From: Cytophagaceae bacterium
GTDB lineage: Bacteria > Bacteroidota > Bacteroidia > Cytophagales > Spirosomataceae
Direction of reading: 5' to 3'
Length of the DNA stretch: 11,666 nucleotides
NCBI GenBank assembly: GCA_947471105.1
Contig: CANIYB010000043.1
Location: 1 to 11,666, forward strand
Shown: piece by piece, positions 1 to 5,971 of the stretch
Layout: every line of letters starts with the position of its first letter
Numbering within the stretch: the stretch's first letter is position 1
Position numbers and translations under genes: made by a program
The notes under the pieces: model-generated
Told to the model about the DNA's origin: nothing
Databases searched by the model: none
Seen by the model: the letters and a program-made list of their open reading frames with translations, nothing else

Positions 1-1174
1 AGGCTTGGATGGTCGGTAAATCAGATGCAAGCATTAACTCGACCACTTGCCCTTGTTTATCGACCATTTTGATCGTATTGTCGCCTTGTACGTACGCAGC
101 ATTACTGGTAGAACCCTCTACAACAAAATAAGAAAGTTCCTCAAAACCGATCCCTAAACTTTCCTGAATCTTAGTCTCTATTTCTGTTATTTTAGATTTT
201 GGTAAAGGTTGGGTGCCCAACTTACATTTAAATAATTTCCTGGTTAAAAATGACTCACATAAATGCCTTAAAATTTTATCCTTTTCATTTTTCCAATCTT
301 TTAGCGCGGCCCAAATATCATGATCATCTAAGTCCGTAAATGCGAGTAAAAGCTTTTCGTTATTAGCAAACTCATCCCAAGTATAAGTCCTACTTAAAAA
401 CACAAAAAGAGGCTTAGAACAATTCAATTTTGTGCCCTGTGCCATTAAATCTTTTGCCCTTCTTAAAATTTGAATTAACATGGTCTCAGCTGCAATAGCA
501 GTTTTATGAAGATATACTTGCCAATACATGAGTCTGCGAGCCATTAAGAAGTTTTCAATGGAATAAATTCCCTTTTCTTCTAACACGAGTTGTTCATTTT
601 TTAAGTCCAACATGCTCAATAACCTTTCAGAGCCAATAAACCCTTCTCTTACACCCGTATAAAACGAATCTCTACTCAAATAATCCAATCGGTCGACATC
701 CAATTGGCTCGAAATTAATTGATGAAAAAAAGGCCGATAATACCGATTATTAAACATTTCAATGGCCAACGATAAGCGACCTTTAAAATGTTCATTTAAC
801 TTTTTCATGAGCAGATTGGAAACTTCTTCATGTTTTACCTCATTTAATATGGTATTTTCTAAAACATGTGAAAATGGACCATGGCCAATATCATGCAATA
901 AAATAGCTATTTCAGCCGCCTCCTGCTCAGATTCTGTGATACTATAGCCTTTGGCTTTTAAATTATTTAACGCTTGATCCATTAAGTGCATAGCACCTAA
1001 TGCATGATGAAATCGAGTATGATGTGCTCCCGGATAGACAAATTCAGCTAAACCTAATTGCTTAATGCGCTTTAGTCTTTGGAAAAATGGATGATCAATC
1101 AACTCCAAAATGAGTGGATTATTTATTTTGATAAATCCATAAATGGGATCATTAATTATTTTTGTTGGAAACAT
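1..1174 (-). CDS. HD-superfamily phosphohydrolase (YwfO/SAMHD1-like, COG1078 type), C-terminus cut by window edge
   Basis: Reading the minus strand from the ATG at 1174 gives 391 open codons with no stop before the window edge, so the last part is missing. The N-terminus MFPTKIINDPIYGFI and the phrase FQRLKRIKQLG are typical of the HD phosphohydrolase family that includes B. subtilis YwfO (about 430 aa) and is related to dNTPases such as SAMHD1. The metal site is visible: RFHHALG (His57), LLHDIGHGPFSH (His94-Asp95) and LDVDRLDYLSRDS (Asp161). This arrangement predicts metal-dependent hydrolysis of a nucleotide phosphate, possibly a dNTP, in the cytoplasm. The true substrate cannot be read from sequence. 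No signal peptide or membrane segment is seen. The gene appears to be transcribed alone, divergent from the tRNA. The family call is firm; the substrate is not. Confidence 0.9.
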   Translation of the reverse strand, partial: MFPTKIINDPIYGFIKINNPLILELIDHPFFQRLKRIKQLGLAEFVYPGAHHTRFHHALGAMHLMDQALNNLKAKGYSITESEQEAAEIAILLHDIGHGPFSHVLENTILNEVKHEEVSNLLMKKLNEHFKGRLSLAIEMFNNRYYRPFFHQLISSQLDVDRLDYLSRDSFYTGVREGFIGSERLLSMLDLKNEQLVLEEKGIYSIENFLMARRLMYWQVYLHKTAIAAETMLIQILRRAKDLMAQGTKLNCSKPLFVFLSRTYTWDEFANNEKLLLAFTDLDDHDIWAALKDWKNEKDKILRHLCESFLTRKLFKCKLGTQPLPKSKITEIETKIQESLGIGFEELSYFVVEGSTSNAAYVQGDNTIKMVDKQGQVVELMLASDLPTIQA

Positions 1175-1218
1175 AACGCGGTCCACAGGTTTTATACCAA
1201 AATGTATTTAATCATAAG

Positions 1219-1226
1219 CAAATGTA
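1219..1226 (-). promoter_or_regulatory. Candidate -7 box for the HD phosphohydrolase gene
   Basis: On the minus strand this reads TACATTTG, a full match to the Bacteroidota sigma-factor -7 consensus TAnnTTTG. It lies 45 bp upstream of the ATG at 1174, which would give a leader of about 40 nt. An identical octamer occurs at 1289-1296 on the same strand and could be a second start. No good -33 TTG is seen at the usual distance from either box, so this is only a candidate. Confidence 0.35.
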
Positions 1227-1317
1227 AGATTTATCTTTTCTAATCGAAAATTAGAGAATGCTATCTGATAAAACTTAAAATATTTAATCAAATGTAGTTA
1301 GAAAGGCAATAATTACT

Positions 1318-1325
1318 TAATTTTG
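1318..1325 (+). promoter_or_regulatory. Candidate -7 box of the tRNA promoter
   Basis: TAATTTTG matches the Bacteroidota -7 consensus TAnnTTTG exactly. It lies 24 bp before the first base of the tRNA. A TTAG at about 1298-1301 sits near where a -33 TTG element would be expected. Transcription would start near 1332 and leave a 5' leader of roughly 18 nt for RNase P to remove. Confidence 0.45.
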
Positions 1326-1327
1326 CA

Positions 1328-1351
1328 CCACATTAGTTTAATCTAATGTGG
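1328..1351 (+). repeat. 9-bp perfect inverted repeat overlapping the tRNA 5' end
   Basis: CCACATTAG (1328-1336) and CTAATGTGG (1343-1351) are perfect inverted copies around a 6-nt loop TTTAAT. The right arm includes the first two bases of the tRNA, GG at 1350-1351. In RNA the arm could compete with the acceptor stem if transcription starts early enough to include the left arm. In DNA it is also a palindromic site next to the promoter. Confidence 0.6.
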
Positions 1352-1423
1352 ACTTGTAGCTCAGCTGGTTAGAGCACCTGACTCATAATCAGGGGGTCCA
1401 TGGTTCGAGCCCATGCTGGTCCA
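1350..1423 (+). tRNA. tRNA with CAT anticodon (elongator Met or Ile2)
   Basis: The 74-nt cloverleaf folds as follows: acceptor GGACTTG/CTGGTCC, D stem GCTC/GAGC, anticodon stem CCTGA/TCAGG with loop CTCATAA (anticodon CAT at 1384-1386), and T arm CATGG-TTCGAGC-CCATG, with discriminator A at 1423. It is not the initiator, because the 1-72 pair is G-C and the anticodon stem lacks the three G-C pairs of initiators. It could be elongator tRNA-Met, or tRNA-Ile2 whose C34 is modified to lysidine by TilS; sequence alone does not settle this. The acceptor stem carries a U5-G68 wobble and a U6-U67 mismatch. CCA is not encoded and must be added after transcription. No other tRNA lies beside it. Confidence 0.93.
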
Positions 1424-1436
1424 CTTATTGAAAATG

Positions 1437-1473
1437 AAGCACTTACAATTTACGTAAGTGCTTTTTGTTTTTT
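1437..1473 (+). terminator. Rho-independent terminator of the tRNA
   Basis: AAGCACTTAC (1437-1446) pairs perfectly with GTAAGTGCTT (1454-1463) around a 7-nt loop. The 3' arm runs into a T-rich tract with a single G. It starts 14 nt after the tRNA discriminator base, so it probably ends the tRNA transcript. The opposite strand lacks a good T-tract, so it is at best a weak terminator for the convergent dehydrogenase gene. Confidence 0.88.
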
Positions 1474-1551
1474 AGAAACGCTTGAATAAATCAATTTTGG
1501 CGTCACAAATAATAATAGGTATTGAAATTTTTCCTAAGATTTTTATAAATA

Positions 1552-3669
1552 TTAGGGCAACGAAAACGCTACATATTGGTTGCCTTTTGGTGTTCCCAAT
1601 TTTGTTCCTCCACATGCCATGACGACAAATTGTTTTCCATTGGCCATGTAGGTTGACGGAGTTGCAAATGCAGCAGCCGGCAAAAGATATTCAAATAGAA
1701 GTTTGCCATTTGACCGATCAAATGCTCTGAATTTTCCATCTTTTGTCGATGCAATCAATAGCAATCCATTCTCGGTAATAATGGGTCCGCCATAATTTTC
1801 AGCTCCGGTATTTTTAATTCCTTTTTTTGCCAACAAGGGTTCATCTCCAAACGGAATTTTCCAGATATACTGACCTGTATTTAGGTCAATCGCATTTAAA
1901 GTTCCCCAGGGTGGACTGATTCCTGCCATCCCCTCCGAATCTAAAAATTTATTATAACCGGTCATTTTGTATGGAGGAAGATTTTTAGTTTTCAAATCTT
2001 GTGCGCTCACTATTTCTTTGGGCGCTTCTTTAAATAAAAACGCTAATAAATTTGATTTTTCTAACGCGGTCAATTGGCCAAATCCAGGCATCATTCCCTT
2101 GCCTTGGGAAACTATTTCGGAGACAAATGCCTTTTTTCTTCGTTGATGTATGGTATTTAATTCTGGGAATCCACTTTTTACATTTCCTTGTAATTCTACG
2201 CCATGGCAAGACTTGCAAAACGTTTTATATACGTTTTCGCCTGTCGCCTTTAGGTTAGTAGCAGCAGGTTCCATCGTTTGAATCCAGCCCATTTCGTTCG
2301 AATTGATGTAAATAATACCTTTTTCAGGATCAGCACCTGCACCTCCCCATTCGCCTCCACCATCAAATCCCGGAAGTATTAAGGTGCCCTTTTTTGAGGG
2401 CGCCGCATACCAATTTTTATCAATAGATTTGAGGGTTTGTTTTAGTTGGGCTATATTTTGCGAATAAGGATTATAGTCTTCATTTGATAATTCATTTGAT
2501 TGCCTAGCATAAGGTTTAGGTAAAGTAGGTACCGGTTGGGTAGGCCAAGTGCTTTCTGCAGAAAATTCAGATTTAGGTACTTTTTTTTCAACGATCGGAA
2601 AAAGAGGTTTTCCACTTACTCGGTCAAATACAAATACATATCCTTGTTTTGTGATTTGCGCTACGGCATCAATTTTCTTTCCATTTTTAACGACAGTAAT
2701 CAAATTTGGCGGGGCAGGGAGGTCGCGATCCCATATATCATGATGTGTGGTTTGAAAATGCCAAAGTCTCTTTCCTGTATTCGCATCTAAGGCCAAAAGG
2801 CAATTGGCAAACAAATTTTGTCCCTTCCGATTACCACCCCAAAAATCATATCCAGCAGATCCGGTAGGTACAAATAGGATTCCTCTTTTTTCGTCCACGG
2901 CCATTCCGGCCCAATTATTTGCGGCACCTACGTACTCATTTTTATAGGCGTCTTTGGGCCAAGTGGAATATCCGTATTCGCCAGGATAAGGGATTGTATG
3001 AAAGGTCCAAGCGATTTTTCCTGTTATCACATCAAAAGCTCTTAAATCTCCTGGTGCGGCATCTGCTCCTTCCGATAATCGGACTGGCATGATGATTAAA
3101 TTTTTATAAATTGTTCCAGGCGTATTGGATATGATGAATTTATCTTGGGCAATTTTGGGTAATCCTTCGTGTAAATCCACTTTTCCACCAGTGCCGAACG
3201 AAGAAATCGCTTGGCCCGTTTTTGCATCCAATGCCCATAAATTAGGTCCAGCTGTAAATAATATACGATTCTCATTTTCCCCTTTCCACAAACTAACCCC
3301 TCTACTGGTACTTGCCCAGTTCTTTAACGGATCGCCAAATTTCCAAATTTGTTTGCCCGTTGCTGCGTTTAGTGCAAATACTTGGAGTCCTGAACTGATC
3401 CCATATAAAACTCCATTGGAAATAATGGGGTTACTTTGCATCTGACCAGAATCAGGCATGGAATAAGTCCATGCTATTTTTAATTGGGCTACATTATCTT
3501 TCGTAATTTGATCTAAGGTGCTGAAATGATTCCGGTCAGAGCCACCTAAATAGGAATCCCAATCATCATTTTGATTTTGACTCATGAAAGATATTAATAG
3601 GAAACTCGATAGAAAAATGGTGATTCCAACGAGTATTTTTGATTTAAAAGATAATTTATTTGCTTTCAT
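1552..3669 (-). CDS. PQQ-dependent dehydrogenase with internal cytochrome c domain (quinoprotein glucose dehydrogenase-like)
   Basis: A 705-aa quinoprotein that oxidises a sugar or alcohol outside the cytoplasmic membrane, using pyrroloquinoline quinone. An uncleaved or cleaved N-terminal hydrophobic segment (about residues 12-29) directs export. PQQ beta-propeller blades fill residues 35-465 and 580-705, with recurring phrases such as ALNAATGKQIW, AFDVITGKIAW, ALDANTGKRLW and AFDRSNGKLLF. HHDIWDRD (309-316) and DGGGEWGGAGADP (436-448) match active-site regions of glucose dehydrogenase-like enzymes. A c-type cytochrome sits inside the propeller: heme motif CKSCH at 485-489 and a likely axial Met in GKGMMPGF (523-530). 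The vicinal Cys pair of quinoprotein alcohol dehydrogenases is absent, which favours the sugar dehydrogenase branch. It lacks the five-helix N-terminal domain of E. coli Gcd. No pqq synthesis gene is in view. The substrate is not known. It is divergent from rhaT. Confidence 0.9.
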   Translation of the reverse strand: MKANKLSFKSKILVGITIFLSSFLLISFMSQNQNDDWDSYLGGSDRNHFSTLDQITKDNVAQLKIAWTYSMPDSGQMQSNPIISNGVLYGISSGLQVFALNAATGKQIWKFGDPLKNWASTSRGVSLWKGENENRILFTAGPNLWALDAKTGQAISSFGTGGKVDLHEGLPKIAQDKFIISNTPGTIYKNLIIMPVRLSEGADAAPGDLRAFDVITGKIAWTFHTIPYPGEYGYSTWPKDAYKNEYVGAANNWAGMAVDEKRGILFVPTGSAGYDFWGGNRKGQNLFANCLLALDANTGKRLWHFQTTHHDIWDRDLPAPPNLITVVKNGKKIDAVAQITKQGYVFVFDRVSGKPLFPIVEKKVPKSEFSAESTWPTQPVPTLPKPYARQSNELSNEDYNPYSQNIAQLKQTLKSIDKNWYAAPSKKGTLILPGFDGGGEWGGAGADPEKGIIYINSNEMGWIQTMEPAATNLKATGENVYKTFCKSCHGVELQGNVKSGFPELNTIHQRRKKAFVSEIVSQGKGMMPGFGQLTALEKSNLLAFLFKEAPKEIVSAQDLKTKNLPPYKMTGYNKFLDSEGMAGISPPWGTLNAIDLNTGQYIWKIPFGDEPLLAKKGIKNTGAENYGGPIITENGLLLIASTKDGKFRAFDRSNGKLLFEYLLPAAAFATPSTYMANGKQFVVMACGGTKLGTPKGNQYVAFSLP

Positions 3670-3763
3670 ATGGGGTATAAGTATAGTAATTTGAGGATAT
3701 ATATATAATTTACCGATGAAAATTTTATACTATATTTCAAATTTACCATTTTAAATTAATTCC
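3670..3763. promoter_or_regulatory. Divergent 94-bp control region between the PQQ dehydrogenase and rhaT
   Basis: Both flanking genes must start transcription in or near this AT-rich stretch. On the minus strand 3738-3745 reads TAAATTTG, a full match to the Bacteroidota -7 box, which would serve the dehydrogenase with a leader of about 60 nt. No equally good box is seen for rhaT; TATATTTC at 3731-3738 has one mismatch. The octamer AATTTACC occurs twice, at 3707-3714 and 3740-3747, spaced 33 bp, and might be a pair of operator half-sites for the adjacent GntR-type regulator. The operator idea is inference. Confidence 0.35.
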
Positions 3764-4816
3764 ATGGGCTCTATTTTAGGTTTATTCTTTCATTCGCTAG
3801 GAGGTTTCGCTTCAGGTAGTTTTTACATTCCTTATCGTAAAATTCAAGTGTGGTCTTGGGAAAGCGCATGGATTATTGGTGGGCTATTTTCTTGGATTTT
3901 TGTTCCTTTATTGGCAGCCTATTTAACCATTCCAGATTTCATGGATATTATCATGAATGCGAATAGCAATGTGTTGTTATGGACGTTTGTATTTGGTGTT
4001 TTATGGGGAATTGGGGGATTGACTTTTGGGTTGGCGATGCGTTATTTGGGTATGTCTTTGGGTATGTCCATTGCCTTAAGTCTTTGTAGTATTTTTGGAG
4101 CTTTGGTTCCTCCTATTTATAGAGAAATAGCGAAAATTAAAGGAGACACCATTTCACATATTGTGGGAAGTACTGGAGGTCAAATTGTCTTATTAGGAAT
4201 TTTGGTTTGTGTTCTAGGTATTTATCTATGCGGTAAAGCGGGGATGATGAAAGAGAATGAATTGTCTCAAGAACAGAAACAAGAAAGTATAAAGGAATTT
4301 AATTTAACCAAGGGATTAATTGTTGCCACTATTTCAGGTTTATGTAGTGCCTGTTTTAATTTTGGGATTGAAGCTGGCAAGGATATGGCTGCGGTGGCGG
4401 TAGAAAAAGGTTCAGACCCCTTGTTTCAAAACAATGTTATTTTTGTCGTGGTGCTTTGGGGTGGTTTTTTGACCAATTTTGTGTGGTGTATGTATTTGAA
4501 TTTCAGCAATAAAACATTTGGCGATTATTTAAATAAAAAATCCCCATTGCGCATGAATTATACTTTTGCTGCAGTGGCTGGCACCACCTGGTTTCTGCAA
4601 TTTTTCTTTTATGGTATGGGGGAGAGCAAATTAGGGAATGGAGCTAGTTCATGGATTTTACATATGGCTACTATCATCATTACTTCCAATTTCTGGGGGA
4701 TTTATTTCAAGGAATGGAATGGGGTTTCAAAATCTACCTATAGGACCGTGGTGGCAGGTATTGTGGTCATTTTAATTTCTGTTATCATTGTAGGCGTAGG
4801 AAACTCGATTAGCTAA
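3764..4816 (+). CDS. rhaT: L-rhamnose/proton symporter family transporter (RhaT)
   Basis: A 350-aa inner-membrane protein, close to the 344 aa of E. coli RhaT. It imports L-rhamnose or a related sugar with protons. The family signature is clear along its length: FFHSLGGFASGSFYIPYRK (8-26), VWSWESAW (29-36), FGVLWGIGGLTFGLAMRYLGMS (77-98, where E. coli has a closely similar stretch), EFNLTKGLIVA (178-188), WFLQFFFYGMGES (276-288), SSWILHM (295-301) and FKEWNG (315-320). About ten hydrophobic segments can be drawn. An in-frame stop at 3752-3754 makes ATG 3764 the only likely start. The regulator gene begins 2 nt after its stop, so the two are almost certainly co-transcribed and translationally coupled. 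No rhamnose isomerase, kinase or aldolase gene is nearby, so the exact substrate is inferred from family only. Confidence 0.9.
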   Translation: MGSILGLFFHSLGGFASGSFYIPYRKIQVWSWESAWIIGGLFSWIFVPLLAAYLTIPDFMDIIMNANSNVLLWTFVFGVLWGIGGLTFGLAMRYLGMSLGMSIALSLCSIFGALVPPIYREIAKIKGDTISHIVGSTGGQIVLLGILVCVLGIYLCGKAGMMKENELSQEQKQESIKEFNLTKGLIVATISGLCSACFNFGIEAGKDMAAVAVEKGSDPLFQNNVIFVVVLWGGFLTNFVWCMYLNFSNKTFGDYLNKKSPLRMNYTFAAVAGTTWFLQFFFYGMGESKLGNGASSWILHMATIIITSNFWGIYFKEWNGVSKSTYRTVVAGIVVILISVIIVGVGNSIS

Positions 4817-4818
4817 AG

Positions 4819-5841
4819 ATGGCCATTTTTGAATTTATTCATATTGATGAATTTTCTTCGACTCCGAAATATCGCCAACTGGCGCATTCGATTATTGAGG
4901 CTATTCAAAAAAATAAATTAAAAAAGGGGGATGTTTTGCCGTCCATCAATGAAGTCAGTTTTCATTATTACATATCTAGGATTACCGTTGAAAAGGGCTA
5001 TAATTATTTAAAATCTATTGGGATTGTCGATTCAGTTCGCGGTAAAGGCTTTTTTATTAACGTAGATTCAATTCCTGTCACTTATCGGATTTTTTTATTG
5101 TTCAATAAACTTAGTGAGCATAAAAAAATTATATACGATGCTTTTGTGAAAGAGTTGGGAGAAAATGCAACAGTCGATTTTTATGTATATAACAATGATT
5201 TCAATTTGTTTAAGCGTATTATCGAACGCAGAGAAAAAGATTATTCCCATATCGTCATCATCCCGCATTTTCTTGAAGATGATTTAGCGGCGTATAAATT
5301 AATCAACACCCTTCCTAAAGAGAAATTGATTATTGTGGATAAAAAAATTCCAGGGATTACCGGTCAAATTTCTATGGTGTATGAGAATTTTGAAAAAGAT
5401 ATTTATGCAAGTTTAATGGAGGCCAAGGAATCGTTGGCAAAATATAACCGCATCAATTTGATTTTTCCTTCTCATAGTTTTTATCCCATTGAAATTGTTC
5501 AGGGTTTTAAGAGTTTTTGCCAAGACTTTGCTTTTGATTATGCCGTATTAGATTCATCTACCAATGTTAATCTTTTACACGGCGATGTATTTATTACTGT
5601 CATGGAAGATGATTTGATTATTTTGCTAGACCAAATATTAGCACAAAAATTGAGGATAGGTGTTGACTTAGGTATTATTTCATATAATGAAACCCCTATA
5701 AAAAGATTAATTGGCCAAGGTATTTCCACCATATCGACAGACTTTGAACAATTAGGAATTTCAGCAGCAGAACTTGTCATGTCTGGTGAAAAAGTCCAAA
5801 TTGAAAATCCATTCTACTTTACTCATAGGCCTTCAATTTAA
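4819..5841 (+). CDS. GntR-family transcriptional regulator with LacI-like ligand-binding domain
   Basis: A 340-aa cytoplasmic regulator. Residues 10-80 form a GntR-type winged helix: PKYRQLAHSIIEAIQ, LKKGDVLPSINEVS, ISRITVEKGYNYL and the wing VRGKGFFI. The rest (about 88-340) is not FadR- or UTRA-like. It has the alternating beta/alpha pattern of a LacI/periplasmic-binding fold, ending in DLGIISYNETPIKRLI...ISTISTDFEQLGISAAELV, the typical C-terminal lobe of sugar-sensing LacI proteins. This hybrid class is common in Bacteroidota beside sugar catabolism genes. The 2-nt gap from rhaT suggests it senses the transported sugar and controls rhaT, and perhaps the divergent PQQ dehydrogenase; that target assignment is inference. 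It lies upstream of the leu operon on the same strand, but nothing in its domains suggests leucine control. Confidence 0.88.
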   Translation: MAIFEFIHIDEFSSTPKYRQLAHSIIEAIQKNKLKKGDVLPSINEVSFHYYISRITVEKGYNYLKSIGIVDSVRGKGFFINVDSIPVTYRIFLLFNKLSEHKKIIYDAFVKELGENATVDFYVYNNDFNLFKRIIERREKDYSHIVIIPHFLEDDLAAYKLINTLPKEKLIIVDKKIPGITGQISMVYENFEKDIYASLMEAKESLAKYNRINLIFPSHSFYPIEIVQGFKSFCQDFAFDYAVLDSSTNVNLLHGDVFITVMEDDLIILLDQILAQKLRIGVDLGIISYNETPIKRLIGQGISTISTDFEQLGISAAELVMSGEKVQIENPFYFTHRPSI

Positions 5842-5867
5842 TGCCTTATTTGTTAGCATATCTTTAG
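5841..5867 (+). other. Possible leucine-rich leader micro-ORF before the leu operon
   Basis: ATG at 5841 overlaps the last base of the regulator's TAA and opens a frame of eight codons, MPYLLAYL, then TAG at 5865-5867. Three of eight codons are for leucine, two of them adjacent. This is what a ribosome-stalling leader peptide of a leu operon would look like, but a frame this short can arise by chance. It would also have to be on a transcript that starts inside the regulator gene. Confidence 0.2.
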
Positions 5868-5971
5868 GGATTTTACGGATTATGGGGATAGATTCTTTGC
5901 TTTTTTGCAAAAAAAATAGCAATTTTAGGGTTTAGGTTTAATTAAATAGATTAAAATATTAAATTTTCACA
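5842..5971 (+). promoter_or_regulatory. Leader/promoter region of the leu operon with a weak hairpin
   Basis: This 130-bp AT-rich gap must hold the leu promoter unless the operon reads through from rhaT. TATCTTTA (5859-5866) matches the -7 consensus TAnnTTTG at seven of eight bases. A second micro-ORF at 5882-5935 would encode MGIDSLLFCKKNSNFRV. The arms TTGCT (5897-5901) and AGCAA (5918-5922) can pair and extend through T/A-rich bases, with TTTT just after (5923-5926). The result is a weak terminator-like hairpin that could end the regulator transcript or act as an attenuator. None of these parts is certain. Confidence 0.4.

Noticed and set aside
762..947. Plus-strand open frame inside the HD phosphohydrolase gene
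   Set aside because: It lies antisense to a clearly conserved domain, including the HD motif; it is a shadow frame.
1239..1255. Small palindrome TCTAAT-cgaaa-ATTAGA in the HD/tRNA gap
   Set aside because: A six-base AT-rich arm without a T-tract is too weak for a terminator, and no regulator is known for it.
3125..3445. 106-codon plus-strand frame opposite the PQQ dehydrogenase
   Set aside because: No recognisable domain, and the opposite strand encodes conserved propeller blades; a shadow frame.
4819..5841. The GntR-type regulator as controller of the leu operon
   Set aside because: Its sensor domain is of the sugar-binding LacI type and it is coupled to the transporter gene by a 2-nt gap, so adjacency to leuC alone is not enough.
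5924..5940. Telomere-like run TTTAGGGTTTAGGTTTA before leuC
   Set aside because: Only two imperfect units in AT-rich DNA, with no further copies; most likely chance.
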